From: Methanobacteriota archaeon
GTDB lineage: Archaea; Thermoplasmatota; Poseidoniia; Poseidoniales; Poseidoniaceae
DNA: 47,616 nt
Reading direction: 5' to 3'
Assembly (NCBI GenBank): GCA_002715725.1
Contig: PAZU01000011.1
Coordinates: forward strand, 32,963 to 80,578
Part shown: positions 1-8,324 of the stretch, piece by piece
Layout of the letters: the number at the start of each line of letters is the position of its first letter
Position numbering within the stretch: the first letter of the stretch is position 1
Notes under the pieces: generated by a model
Database searches by the model: none
The model's input: the letters and a program-made list of their open reading frames with translations, nothing else
What the model was told of the DNA's origin: nothing
Position numbers and translations under genes: made by a program

Positions 1-902
1 ACAGTTTTAGTAATCCGATTTGATTCCTTGAAAGCGGCGTGCTTCGCACCACTAATTGTACCTCCTTCACCCAATGCTAGCCAAGCAGCCATAGGAGTGA
101 TCAAATCATTTGAATCACGTAGGATAGTGTTCTCAAGGTCATGCCCAATAAGATCCACAGAATCCGGTTTATTCTCAACTTTAATTCCTGCTAATTTTGC
201 AAAAGCCATCATCGAAGCATCAGAAGGTATGACTACATCTGGGCATTTCACACTCCATGGAATCCCAGGCTTTTTTGCACCTGTTTGCTGGCACAAATCC
301 CAAGTTAATTTCGAATGCTTTCGGGACACTGCTTCTCCATTTGTTTCAATAGAGAAGCCCTTGGTTCGCGGAGTCATTAACATTAATGCAGAGTGGAATT
401 GTGAGGTTTTTGAAACATCGATAGTTACAGAATTAGCATCAAATGGCCCGTTTAAATTTAGAGGATACTCAGATTCATTCGAAGCAATCTTAGCACTTAT
501 TCCTAAAGATTTTACCAAATGTAAGGAACTCCTTGCTCGTAGGCTTGCATCACCATCGATAGTTACTGGGAAATCACATGTTGCTGCTTGAGCGATCAAA
601 AATCTAAGTGCTGTTCCACTATTTTTACAATCTAGAGTTTTACTTGAAGGTTTGAAATCACCTCCTGTCATAAATTGCCCATCCCAAGTAATTCCCAATT
701 GAACTAAACAATCAATCATGGCTTGGACGTCTTCCCCAATCTCCCACATTTCAATCTTAGTTGGTGATTTATCCATACTTGCTAGGGTTAACCAGCGCAT
801 TGAATGGCTCTTCGAAGGAGGTAATTTTAGTGAACCTGAGAGAGTGCTTGGCTCTATTTCAAGCACATTTCCCATACCGTGTTTAGCGGTAGTACCAGGC
901 AT
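1..902 (-). CDS. aroA: 3-phosphoshikimate 1-carboxyvinyltransferase (EPSP synthase), C-terminus beyond the window
   Basis: EPSP synthase condenses shikimate-3-phosphate with phosphoenolpyruvate in the sixth step of the shikimate pathway to aromatic amino acids. About 300 codons are present, read from the complement. Visible motifs are the N-terminal LPPSKSHSMR (substrate-binding Lys, Ser, Arg), the NSGTALRFL loop, a TSQFHSALML segment matching the family's SSQ region, an Asp in the SNDLITPMAA stretch, and KESNRI, matching the family's KESDR PEP-binding motif. The family is usually about 430 residues, so roughly the last quarter lies beyond base 1. The ATG at 902 is preceded by GGAGGGGTGA five bases away; an in-frame ATG at 917 has no such site. 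It diverges from moaA. The window also holds aroD (31503), but the two are not in one operon. Confidence 0.93.
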   Translation of the reverse strand, partial: MPGTTAKHGMGNVLEIEPSTLSGSLKLPPSKSHSMRWLTLASMDKSPTKIEMWEIGEDVQAMIDCLVQLGITWDGQFMTGGDFKPSSKTLDCKNSGTALRFLIAQAATCDFPVTIDGDASLRARSSLHLVKSLGISAKIASNESEYPLNLNGPFDANSVTIDVSKTSQFHSALMLMTPRTKGFSIETNGEAVSRKHSKLTWDLCQQTGAKKPGIPWSVKCPDVVIPSDASMMAFAKLAGIKVENKPDSVDLIGHDLENTILRDSNDLITPMAAWLALGEGGTISGAKHAAFKESNRITKT

Positions 903-993
903 TGTCACCCCTCCCATGTACTCAGCCAAGGGGCATTAGGAGAAGAAGGCATCCAATGCACATATTGAAGTGCGTCTTTCTGTAGCGTATGAC

Positions 994-1962
994 ATGGTCA
1001 CCGATTTGCTAAATCGCCCTTTGCGTGACCTGAGAATCTCTCTGACCGATCGTTGCAATATGAGATGCAGATACTGCATGCCTAGAGAGCATTTTGATTC
1101 TCATGAATTCCTAGCAAAGAAGGAAATCCTATCTTATGAAGAGCTGACTACCATCGTAGAATCACTTGTCCCATTGGGTTTGACCAAGGTACGATTAACT
1201 GGCGGTGAGCCCTTGTTGCGAAGGGATGTCTGTTCTTTCATCGAAATGTTACCTAAAGAATTAGATTTGGCGATGACGACGAATGGAATCCTACTAGAAA
1301 AGTTCGCTAAAGACCTCGCTGCTGCTGGATTGAATAGGGTGACTGTTTCTCTAGATGCTCTTGATGTGGAAACATTCCAAGCCATGGGAGACACCAATGA
1401 AACACCAGAAACCGTACTTCGAGGGATAGAAGCTGCGCGAATGGCAGGGCTAACCGTGAAAGTGAACACCGTTATTCGAGCAGGTTACAATGAACATTCT
1501 GTTGAAAGGGTTGCAGAACGATTTGTGGGAACAGAAGTTGTTGTGCGGTACATCGAATTCATGGATGTTGGCGAAACAAATTCATGGGTCACAGATGAAG
1601 TGATTACAGGGGAAATGATGCGCAAGATGTTAGAAAATCTACAGCCAATAAAACCTAATCACATCGGAGAAGTTGCCAACCGATACAAGAGAGGTAGTCA
1701 AGAAATTGGTTTCATCGAGAGTGTGTCAAAGCCATTCTGTGGAGATTGTAATCGTGCTAGAATCAGTGCTGATGGTTCTCTTTACACATGTTTATTCGCA
1801 TCTAAAGGAAACGACCTGAAATCCTTGCTAAGAATGGATGCTACAAAGGAACAAATCGCCGAAGCAGTTAGGAGTATTTGGTCGCAAAGAGACGATGCTT
1901 ATTCTCAAAACCGCGGAGAATCGGTAAAGGAAAAGGTCGAGATGTCTTTTATCGGTGGTTAA
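994..1962 (+). CDS. moaA: GTP 3',8-cyclase MoaA (molybdenum cofactor biosynthesis, radical SAM)
   Basis: MoaA converts GTP to 3',8-cyclo-GTP, the first step of molybdopterin synthesis. The protein (322 aa from this start) has the radical-SAM cluster motif CX3CX2C at C21, C25 and C28 within TDRCNMRCRYC, followed by the SAM-binding TGGEP at about 69-73. A second 4Fe-4S site specific to MoaA is near the C-terminus (FCGDCNRAR with a third Cys about 14 residues later). The chain ends in GG, as MoaA proteins do. I chose the ATG at 994 because archaeal MoaA proteins begin shortly before NRPLRDLRISLT and because a weak TATA-like acatattg lies about 30 bases upstream; an in-frame GTG at 970 is an alternative. 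Its TAA overlaps the stop of the convergent pilin gene. Confidence 0.95.
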   Translation: MVTDLLNRPLRDLRISLTDRCNMRCRYCMPREHFDSHEFLAKKEILSYEELTTIVESLVPLGLTKVRLTGGEPLLRRDVCSFIEMLPKELDLAMTTNGILLEKFAKDLAAAGLNRVTVSLDALDVETFQAMGDTNETPETVLRGIEAARMAGLTVKVNTVIRAGYNEHSVERVAERFVGTEVVVRYIEFMDVGETNSWVTDEVITGEMMRKMLENLQPIKPNHIGEVANRYKRGSQEIGFIESVSKPFCGDCNRARISADGSLYTCLFASKGNDLKSLLRMDATKEQIAEAVRSIWSQRDDAYSQNRGESVKEKVEMSFIGG

Positions 1963-2438
1963 TCAGAGGTTGGCAACTTTATTTTTGCTAGAACTGTATT
2001 GCTCCCTTTATCCACCAACTGGAAAATATGGTTTCCAGAATCACATTCGATTTCTTTACAATTGATGACAAAATAATCTCCTTTAGTGATTGACCACCCT
2101 GCATCACGGTCATGGAATGAAACATTTGAGCCTACAGTACCATACACATCTGCATCATCTACGAAACCATAGTGCTCTTTGATACTCTGACCAGTTTGAT
2201 TGACTAAAGCCCATTCAACTTTTGACGGGTCGAGGGATTGATCTATGCTAGTAATCGAGACTACATGGTAACCATTTGATAGTGCTCTTACAGACACCGA
2301 TGCTTTTGGGTCGGCCTTTTCTACAGTATCTAGTGTAGTCGACATCATCACGAAGACCATGCTTGAGAGCAGAACTGTAATTGCCAGTAAAAGCACAGTA
2401 GCGATGACTGGGCTTACCGCTTGGTCATCTCGGTGCAT
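1959..2438 (-). CDS. Archaeal pilin-like protein with class III signal peptide
   Basis: A 159-residue protein that starts with a short charged leader and then DDQAVSPVIATVLLLAITV, the conserved N-terminus of archaeal type IV pilins (PF07790-type). In that family a prepilin peptidase removes the leader and the hydrophobic stretch forms the filament core and membrane anchor. The remaining ~125 residues are polar and probably exposed, with two cysteines close together (NCKEIEC). The ATG at 2438 has GAGGGG six bases upstream; the reading frame extends 11 codons further but without a better site. A pilus ATPase and two GspF-type proteins lie at 8321-10868, so it could be a substrate of that machine; this is inference. 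The stop overlaps the moaA stop in a TTAA. Confidence 0.75.
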   Translation of the reverse strand: MHRDDQAVSPVIATVLLLAITVLLSSMVFVMMSTTLDTVEKADPKASVSVRALSNGYHVVSITSIDQSLDPSKVEWALVNQTGQSIKEHYGFVDDADVYGTVGSNVSFHDRDAGWSITKGDYFVINCKEIECDSGNHIFQLVDKGSNTVLAKIKLPTSD

Positions 2439-2520
2439 GACAGCCCCTCGCATACAAATCACTTGAATCAACCGCTTACATTTTAGGGATTTGATTGAAT
2501 TTGAACGGTCTAGACTTTTT

Positions 2521-3621
2521 TCAGATTACCCAAAACATACGCCTACAGGTAACTGCTCTCCAAATAATAGCCTTAGTTAATCGATTAAACATCATATTCA
2601 AAATCCAATCAGGTAATCTGAAAATCATACTTCCAATTTTGAATGAGCGCTTGGAATTACGCATCACTTTACCCATTTGCTTCTTCCATCTCTTTTCATA
2701 TTCTTCTAGTGGTAATCCTGAATTGAGATGTTCTGCAACTACTTGTCCGGCAATTCTGCCTCCAATCATAGCAATCGTGATTCCTGCACCGTTTGAGGGT
2801 AGTACCATTCCAGCAGCATCTCCAACGAGAACATAATTTCCCTTTACGAATTTCTTGATCGTTCCGGACATTGGAAGTGAACCCGCACCAGTGAAGGTGA
2901 TTTCTCCTTCGTATTTTGAAATGAAATCTTCAGTGTATTGATTCAAACTGCGCCCTTTGGAAAAACTTCGCTGAATCCCCAATCCGATATTCGCACCGCT
3001 CGATTTAGGGAACATCCATGCATAGCCACCAGGAGCCATAGAGCCGAAATGAAGTTCTACAGCTTCACCAAAATCGCCTTCCATCAAAACAAATTTTACA
3101 GGAATTTTAGTTGATTTTTCAGTCCAATAATCTCTTCTTATTGGGCCATTATGACCTCCTGCATCTACGATTATTCTTGCAGAAATTGTACTTCCGCCTC
3201 GTAAAAGTACCGAGTTTCCTTCCACTTTTTCTACCCTAGACTCAACTAGATATTCCGCACCAGATTCTTTCGCTAAATCTACCAAGAATTCATCATGAGC
3301 AACTCGATTTAGTACATAGCCATCAAAATCGAATTTCAAAGGTTTACCTGAAGGTGGAACCAGGTGCATTTTTTTTGAATGGCGAGAAATTGCTGATTCA
3401 GGAGTACGAAACAAATCATCCATATCTGGGACATCCGGACATAATCTGCGCATCTCGTCATTTGTTGGAACTAATTCTCCACATTGAAGAGGAGAGCCGA
3501 TTGGGTCTCTGCGGTCTATCACCAATACATTAGCACCGCCCAATGCAGCATATCTGGCTACCGTGCTACCTGCAGGGCCACCGCCGATTACGATAACGTC
3601 ATGGTCGAACTTTTCTGACAA
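2521..3621 (-). CDS. Geranylgeranyl reductase family FAD-dependent oxidoreductase
   Basis: A 366-residue flavoprotein. The N-terminus has the Rossmann FAD motif GGGPAG at 13-18 (after HDVIVI), then a QCGELVP stretch typical of the geranylgeranyl reductase family, and a second FAD motif in YVLVGDAAGMVLPSNGAGI. In archaea such enzymes saturate the isoprenoid chains of di-O-geranylgeranylglycerol lipids. It lies nine bases downstream of a polyprenyl synthase gene on the same strand, which supports a membrane-lipid role. The start is TTG at 3621, with a GTGAGGT site six bases upstream that overlaps the stop of the preceding gene. The exact substrate cannot be decided from sequence, and some family members act on other polyprenyl groups. 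Confidence 0.88.
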   Translation of the reverse strand: MSEKFDHDVIVIGGGPAGSTVARYAALGGANVLVIDRRDPIGSPLQCGELVPTNDEMRRLCPDVPDMDDLFRTPESAISRHSKKMHLVPPSGKPLKFDFDGYVLNRVAHDEFLVDLAKESGAEYLVESRVEKVEGNSVLLRGGSTISARIIVDAGGHNGPIRRDYWTEKSTKIPVKFVLMEGDFGEAVELHFGSMAPGGYAWMFPKSSGANIGLGIQRSFSKGRSLNQYTEDFISKYEGEITFTGAGSLPMSGTIKKFVKGNYVLVGDAAGMVLPSNGAGITIAMIGGRIAGQVVAEHLNSGLPLEEYEKRWKKQMGKVMRNSKRSFKIGSMIFRLPDWILNMMFNRLTKAIIWRAVTCRRMFWVI

Positions 3622-3630
3622 TCCAAAACC

Positions 3631-4605
3631 TCACTTGTGTCGATTCTTAATCAACCCTACTAGATGTTTAAGCAATTGCTTTGCATCACAATCTGGGAAG
3701 AAATCTAGATTTTGCATTGCTCTTTCCAAATGATTTTGAATCAGAATCTCTGTATAACTTAGACTGTCTCCAAAATTAAGAAGTGAGATTAATTCATCAA
3801 ATAATGCATCTTCAAAATTGTGAAGTATTTCAGCAAGTCGCACTCTTTGATTTCCATGAAGAATAGTCAGAGCGTGAATAATTGGCAACGTCATTTTCCC
3901 CTCGTAGATATCCGAACCTCGAGGTTTACCCATCCTTTCATCGCCCCTGATATCTAACAAATCATCTACCAATTGGAAAGCGATTCCAATTTGCATACCG
4001 AACTCGAATAATTTCTCGCATGCTTCCTCACTAGCATTAGCGATTAAGCCGGCCCCTTTGCATCCTGCTGCAAACGGCCCTGCAGTCTTTCCTCTAACAA
4101 TTTCAAGATAGTCCTCGGGACTGGTCGAAAGATCAAGGATATGGTCGATTTGAGTGAATTCTGCACTAGCCAATTTTGAGCAATAATGCGCCATCACATC
4201 AACAACGGATTTGTCGTACCTGCCGCCCAATCCAAAACCTTGAGAAAATAACCAATCTCCGGCGATAATCGCTTTCGCCTGTCCGTATTTTGCATGAATT
4301 GTGGTTTGGCCTCTACGAGTTAATGACTCATCATTAATGTCATCGTGGACTAAACTTGCTGTGTGAATAAATTCATTGGACATTGCAAAGGGAATAACTT
4401 CGTCAAAATCATCTCCATCTGCCAAATCATATGCCAGCATTACCATGATTGGTCTGATTCTTTTACCGCCAGCTAGAACTACTTGCCCTGAAACTTCAGC
4501 TACTTCGCCAAAAGTAGAAGACTGCTCAGCAATAATGGACTCGAGATTGGCATTAACCAAATCTCGCATCTCGTCAATTCTGTCGAGTGCCTCATTGTCC
4601 TCCAT
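3631..4605 (-). CDS. Polyprenyl (geranylgeranyl-type) diphosphate synthase
   Basis: A trans-isoprenyl diphosphate synthase of 324 residues. It carries the first Asp-rich motif DDIND at 88-92 and the second DDLLD in FQLVDDLLDIRGDE, which bind the Mg-diphosphates, and GGKRIRP at 46-52 for isopentenyl diphosphate. In archaea it makes C20 or longer prenyl chains for ether lipids or quinones. The open frame begins at 4653, but the ATG at 4605 has GGGAGG four bases upstream and begins just before the usual family N-terminus, so it is preferred. The flavin reductase gene follows after nine bases, forming a likely two-gene lipid operon. Chain length cannot be assigned with confidence. Confidence 0.92.
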   Translation of the reverse strand: MEDNEALDRIDEMRDLVNANLESIIAEQSSTFGEVAEVSGQVVLAGGKRIRPIMVMLAYDLADGDDFDEVIPFAMSNEFIHTASLVHDDINDESLTRRGQTTIHAKYGQAKAIIAGDWLFSQGFGLGGRYDKSVVDVMAHYCSKLASAEFTQIDHILDLSTSPEDYLEIVRGKTAGPFAAGCKGAGLIANASEEACEKLFEFGMQIGIAFQLVDDLLDIRGDERMGKPRGSDIYEGKMTLPIIHALTILHGNQRVRLAEILHNFEDALFDELISLLNFGDSLSYTEILIQNHLERAMQNLDFFPDCDAKQLLKHLVGLIKNRHK

Positions 4606-4652
4606 GGAACCTCCCACAAGGGTCGCCTTCTTAACGAGTGGCGGACGCCCCA

Positions 4653-4668
4653 CGGTTGCCGGTAACCG
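4653..4668. repeat. GC-rich dyad between divergent genes
   Basis: CGGTTgCCGGtAACCG is a 16-base near-palindrome with one mismatched pair. It sits in the 80-base gap between the divergent starts at 4605 and 4686, and the stretch around it is far richer in GC than its neighbours. It could be an operator or an RNA hairpin in the leader of either gene. No known consensus is matched. Confidence 0.4.
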
Positions 4669-4685
4669 CCGGCCGAGGTGATTGA

Positions 4686-5825
4686 ATGAGTGGAGAAGAC
4701 CGCTTTGAGATACTAATTTGTCCCGAGAGAGGAGACGGAGTTGGCACTCATTCCCAGAAATTCATCGATAGTTCACCTGATGGATTAGATTTGGTTGCTA
4801 AGCAGGTCCCTCACATCGAGACAGCAATAGATTTGTTACTCGATGGACATGGGGACATAGTTCCCGTCTCTGGAGAGTGGTGGTATGAAAATAGAATCAA
4901 AGAACTCTCAGCAGGTTTAGTTTTACCAAGAAGAGAACCCACCAGGGTTTTGGTTTCTGAAGATAAACCCGAGTACATCCCTAAGAATGGAGTAATTATT
5001 GCAGATTGTGAAATCTTGAAAAGGCAAATGAAGCGCTCAAGAAAGGACCTAAATGTCCAGTTAGCTGAGGATTTGGAAGACATACCAAGTGATGTTTTCG
5101 AGAGGGTAGAATGGTTAGAAAACAAGAGAGAAAATGGAGAAATAGATGGATTCATTACTTCTAGAACGCTTCATTCATCACTACCTTCTAAACCGAGGAG
5201 GCATACTTTAGGAATGCAGAGGCAAGATGATGTAAGATCTAGATTCATCCCTGTTCCTCTCGAAGGATACACTATATTCCTGACTAGGAAAGATTTCCCT
5301 GCTTCTCGTTTCTCTAAAGTTATCGATGCTGGAGCAGCACTTGCTTTCAGACTGGAGTTAACAGTTTTAGACAGTATTGAAGAAAATCTCCGAGACAAAA
5401 TAGGTTTGATTATTGAGCAGCGAAAGGTTCGAACAATTTTACAAGATGTTGGAAACAGAGGAAAATCTCTAGGCTCTGAGAATCCACTAAAAGAATGGAA
5501 AACATTCTCTGGAGGAGATGAGCATCAAGGACCAAAAGATTCTGAACCAAGAATTGATATTATTCTGGAAACCATCAATAGAGACGGTAGTGTTACAACT
5601 GGCGTCGAGAGAATTTTCCCGATCGAAGAAAGCCATTCTGGCACTCAAAACCTTGTATTCAATTGGCAACAAGTTTTGAAGATTGCAAAGGAGACCCCTG
5701 AAGAGGAGAAGCGGGGGAGAATGAAACAATTGATGGACGAATACATCGATGAAATGGTAATGAGTGGCCGATTATCCGAAGATAGAATCTATGCTCCACT
5801 GTTCAAGGAAGAAGACCACAACTAA
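4686..5825 (+). CDS. Porphobilinogen deaminase (HemC)-like protein lacking catalytic residues
   Basis: A 379-residue protein that I align with hydroxymethylbilane synthase by eye. The segment ETAIDLLLDGHGDI matches KELEVALLENRADI of E. coli HemC; RREPTRVLVS matches REDPRDAFVS; IPKNGVIIADCEILKRQ matches LPAGSIVGTSSLRRQ; NGEIDGFITS matches NGEYDAIILA; and a late DGSVTTGVERIF matches the domain 3 DGSQIIRGERRG. The order and spacing fit all three HemC domains. The residues that define the enzyme are missing: HSMKD with the catalytic Asp becomes PVSGEWW, one cofactor-binding Arg of LRRQ is Lys, and the Cys that carries the dipyrromethane cofactor (GGCQ) is absent. It is therefore probably not a working deaminase. 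The start has GAGGTGA four bases upstream. Function unknown. Confidence 0.6.
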   Translation: MSGEDRFEILICPERGDGVGTHSQKFIDSSPDGLDLVAKQVPHIETAIDLLLDGHGDIVPVSGEWWYENRIKELSAGLVLPRREPTRVLVSEDKPEYIPKNGVIIADCEILKRQMKRSRKDLNVQLAEDLEDIPSDVFERVEWLENKRENGEIDGFITSRTLHSSLPSKPRRHTLGMQRQDDVRSRFIPVPLEGYTIFLTRKDFPASRFSKVIDAGAALAFRLELTVLDSIEENLRDKIGLIIEQRKVRTILQDVGNRGKSLGSENPLKEWKTFSGGDEHQGPKDSEPRIDIILETINRDGSVTTGVERIFPIEESHSGTQNLVFNWQQVLKIAKETPEEEKRGRMKQLMDEYIDEMVMSGRLSEDRIYAPLFKEEDHN

Positions 5826-6451
5826 TCTTCGGGACTTTCTTCGCCAGCCAACTCTCTAATTTTTGCTCGGCATTTTTCGATATTTTCCGGGGCTCTGTCA
5901 TCGCCTGCTAGAATCAAATCATATCCATTGTTGCTCAACTCTCTTTGAAGTTCAATCATCTCGATAGGAGCATTTGCATCAACAACATCCGCAATCGATT
6001 CATCAATTTCTCGAGCAGATGCTTCCCATGAACCTGAAAGTTTCAACAAATCTTTCGTCATTCTTTCAATTATGTCGACTGCAGATGGTGGCCGGGCTAA
6101 AGCACCTTGAATTCGGTTTACTGCATCGAGGTGCAGAGCCTTTAATTCTCCTAAACGGTTTGCTGCGCCGATGATTTGGGTGACCATTAGTTCCCTATCT
6201 CCATATTTGACAAGTTTTTTCTTAGCTTTCTGCAAATCACGCTTAACTTCTGACGAACCTGCAATAATTGCATCTTGGATACTCGCAACCTCATTCAGAA
6301 TTGATTGAATTGATTCAACTCTATCTCCCATTTCTTCTTCGAGTCGAACTTCTTCTCTGCGAAGATCGTGCCTCACCGTAGTGATTATTCCAGATGCTAA
6401 TGCAGTGGCCTCCTTTAGAGAGGTTTTGGCAGCTCTTTCATAGCGCCCCAT
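5822..6451 (-). CDS. Coiled-coil protein of unknown function
   Basis: A 209-residue, highly charged, almost wholly helical protein with no membrane segment or signal peptide. Heptad-like patterns run from about residue 25 to 95 (LRREEVRLEEEMGDRVESI, then DLQKAKKKLVKYGDRELM) and again from 105 to 175. There are no recognisable catalytic motifs, and I do not recognise the family. The ATG has GAGGGCG just upstream. The stop (TAG) overlaps the stop of the HemC-like gene in a CTAA. The helical layout would suit a scaffold or filament-associated protein, but that is speculation. Confidence 0.6.
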   Translation of the reverse strand: MGRYERAAKTSLKEATALASGIITTVRHDLRREEVRLEEEMGDRVESIQSILNEVASIQDAIIAGSSEVKRDLQKAKKKLVKYGDRELMVTQIIGAANRLGELKALHLDAVNRIQGALARPPSAVDIIERMTKDLLKLSGSWEASAREIDESIADVVDANAPIEMIELQRELSNNGYDLILAGDDRAPENIEKCRAKIRELAGEESPED

Positions 6452-6520
6452 TGCTCGCCCTCAGATGTTGTCAACCACAGCACCGTTTGAAGGTGTTGTT
6501 TTTTGGGGGAGTGAAATTTT

Positions 6521-6535
6521 GGCCCCATAGGGGCC
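6521..6535. repeat. Inverted repeat GGCCCC-ATA-GGGGCC
   Basis: A perfect six-base inverted repeat with an ATA spacer, in the 184-base gap between the divergent starts at 6451 and 6636. The core CCCCATAGGGG recurs exactly on the minus strand inside 33291-33309, also just upstream of a gene. It could be a protein-binding site or an RNA hairpin. Confidence 0.45.
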
Positions 6536-6581
6536 TAGAGGTTGAAAATACCCCTCAGAATGTACCTGTTCAGCATCTGAA

Positions 6582-6596
6582 TGAGGTGTAACCTCA
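6582..6596. repeat. Inverted repeat TGAGGT-GTA-ACCTCA
   Basis: A second perfect six-base inverted repeat with a three-base spacer, 61 bases downstream of the GGCCCC repeat and 40 bases before the ATG at 6636. Two same-sized dyads about six helical turns apart before one gene may be paired operator sites. Confidence 0.4.
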
Positions 6597-6635
6597 AATA
6601 TGGAGAGGAATGGAGGGACGATTAGAGGTATGCGA

Positions 6636-8324
6636 ATGGATGAGAAGCAAACTCTACTTTCTGAACTCCATCAGGCGAGATTAGACCGCCTGAAAGAAAT
6701 TTGTGCCCAGCATGGAATTTCAAAAAATGGTTCTGTAGAAGTTCTACGTGCTAAACTAATCGCAGAACTTGTCCTAGACGAATGGGATTTCTCACCAGAG
6801 GGTATCAGTTCGATTTTGAATAATGACCTAGGAGATGTCTTGGCAGTATTTGGAGTGAAAAAATCTGGTTCCATAAGAGAGAGGAGGCAGCGTCTTTTCC
6901 TACATCTAAACCATGATGCAAAGCAGTTGACCCCAGAGAAACTTGATTCACTATCTCGTGACCGATTGCACGAATTATGCTCGAAACTTGATTTGCCAAG
7001 ATCCGGTGCTAAGCAGGCACTTCTAATGCGAGTTGCAGGCGTACTTACTTCTCAGTCCGGTTCTTGGGGCGTAATTAAAAAGAGCCTAAGAAGGCCGCGT
7101 GGTGCACCGAAAAAGATTGCAATTCCTTCACCGTCTGAAGAATTTGAGTCTCACTCTGTAATCGCTAAACCTATTGCAGTCAATGAAACTGTAGTAGAAG
7201 AAATTATTGAAACTCCAGTAATTGAACCTGAACCAGTTGAGATACACAACGAAGTAGAAATCATTGAGATTAGGCCTCAAACCATTGTAGAGCCAACTCC
7301 AACTCCTCCGGTCGTAGAATTGACGGCCAGTGTTATTGAAATCGAAGGACGTAGTGCTGAAATCGATGCATTATGCAGAGATTTCCTACTGGTCGGTTCA
7401 GTAAATGATGATGAAGATGTAAATGCCTTCGTCTCTAGTTTATCTGAACACGGATTTGCATTAAGTGACACTAATGCTGTGGATTATGTTAAATCGAGAT
7501 TATTCGCATTAGATGAAATGGCCAAAGCAGAAAAGAATGCAATGCATTCTATGCCTAACTCTTGGAGAGAAAGAGAAGCGTTGCGAAAATTCGAAGAAGC
7601 GAGAAATATCCTAAGAAATGCGTTACCTGAAATCATTTCTGAACACAATGGCGAGATGGTCAAGGCTAGAATGGCATTCGAAGACAAGGCTCGAGGTTTG
7701 AACCTAGATTTACGACTGCCATCAGTTTCGGGTAGAGTGCATGCACTATTCGACTTACAGATATCTTTGGATGAGGAAATTGCAGCTACAGACCCTAGAA
7801 CCGCTCGCAGAACTAGAGTCATTCGCCTTCTGCAACATGGGGCTATTCACTTGGGTGCAAATGAAAGAAGAACACTTGACAGGTTGGAAAGGAATATTGA
7901 TGGCTTCGAGCAACTAGTAGAGGCGATTCTTGAAAAATCTGAAGGAATCTATGGAGATGCACAACAAACTTTGGTGATCAGATTCCTCGAGAAAAAGGGA
8001 TATGAAGTCAATAATGCAGAATTACGACCTAGGGTTGTTGCAGCCGCAGGAGTCATCGGTGCTGAATTGGGACATATCGCTCCAAGTGAAATTCCAAGAT
8101 TGGCGCCAGGCATCAAAGTCAGTGACACTGAAGTTGATTCAATAATTACCGATTTGAAGAGATTGGCGCAACAGTTCAAAGCAACCGATGAAGAAGAGGA
8201 TGCTGATGAAGAGATTGAATTAGCAGAATCTGTTGCTGATGCTGCGCAAAGAGTAACATCCATGCGACAGAGAATCGATGGAGTGGATGATTTGCTTGCA
8301 AGATTGAAACTTTCTCACGATTAA
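6636..8324 (+). CDS. SAP-motif protein, possible nucleic-acid-binding factor
   Basis: A 562-residue soluble protein. Residues 14-42 (RLDRLKEICAQHGISKNGSVEVLRAKLI) and about 106-135 (LSRDRLHELCSKLDLPRSGAKQALLMRV) match the SAP fold, a helix-turn-helix DNA-binding module; a third, weaker copy lies at about 64-90. A proline- and glutamate-rich linker follows (about 165-235), then a largely helical C-terminal region ending in an acidic stretch. There is no enzyme motif. The open frame starts at 6600, but AGAGGT is six bases before the ATG at 6636, which puts the start next to the first SAP motif. Two inverted repeats precede the gene. Its stop overlaps that of the pilus ATPase. Tandem SAP motifs plus a linker suggest a chromatin or DNA-end factor, but this is inference. 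Confidence 0.65.
   Translation: MDEKQTLLSELHQARLDRLKEICAQHGISKNGSVEVLRAKLIAELVLDEWDFSPEGISSILNNDLGDVLAVFGVKKSGSIRERRQRLFLHLNHDAKQLTPEKLDSLSRDRLHELCSKLDLPRSGAKQALLMRVAGVLTSQSGSWGVIKKSLRRPRGAPKKIAIPSPSEEFESHSVIAKPIAVNETVVEEIIETPVIEPEPVEIHNEVEIIEIRPQTIVEPTPTPPVVELTASVIEIEGRSAEIDALCRDFLLVGSVNDDEDVNAFVSSLSEHGFALSDTNAVDYVKSRLFALDEMAKAEKNAMHSMPNSWREREALRKFEEARNILRNALPEIISEHNGEMVKARMAFEDKARGLNLDLRLPSVSGRVHALFDLQISLDEEIAATDPRTARRTRVIRLLQHGAIHLGANERRTLDRLERNIDGFEQLVEAILEKSEGIYGDAQQTLVIRFLEKKGYEVNNAELRPRVVAAAGVIGAELGHIAPSEIPRLAPGIKVSDTEVDSIITDLKRLAQQFKATDEEEDADEEIELAESVADAAQRVTSMRQRIDGVDDLLARLKLSHD

Noticed and set aside
28..939. Two plus-strand open frames near the start
   Set aside because: They are antisense to a clear EPSP synthase on the minus strand and have no recognisable protein pattern.
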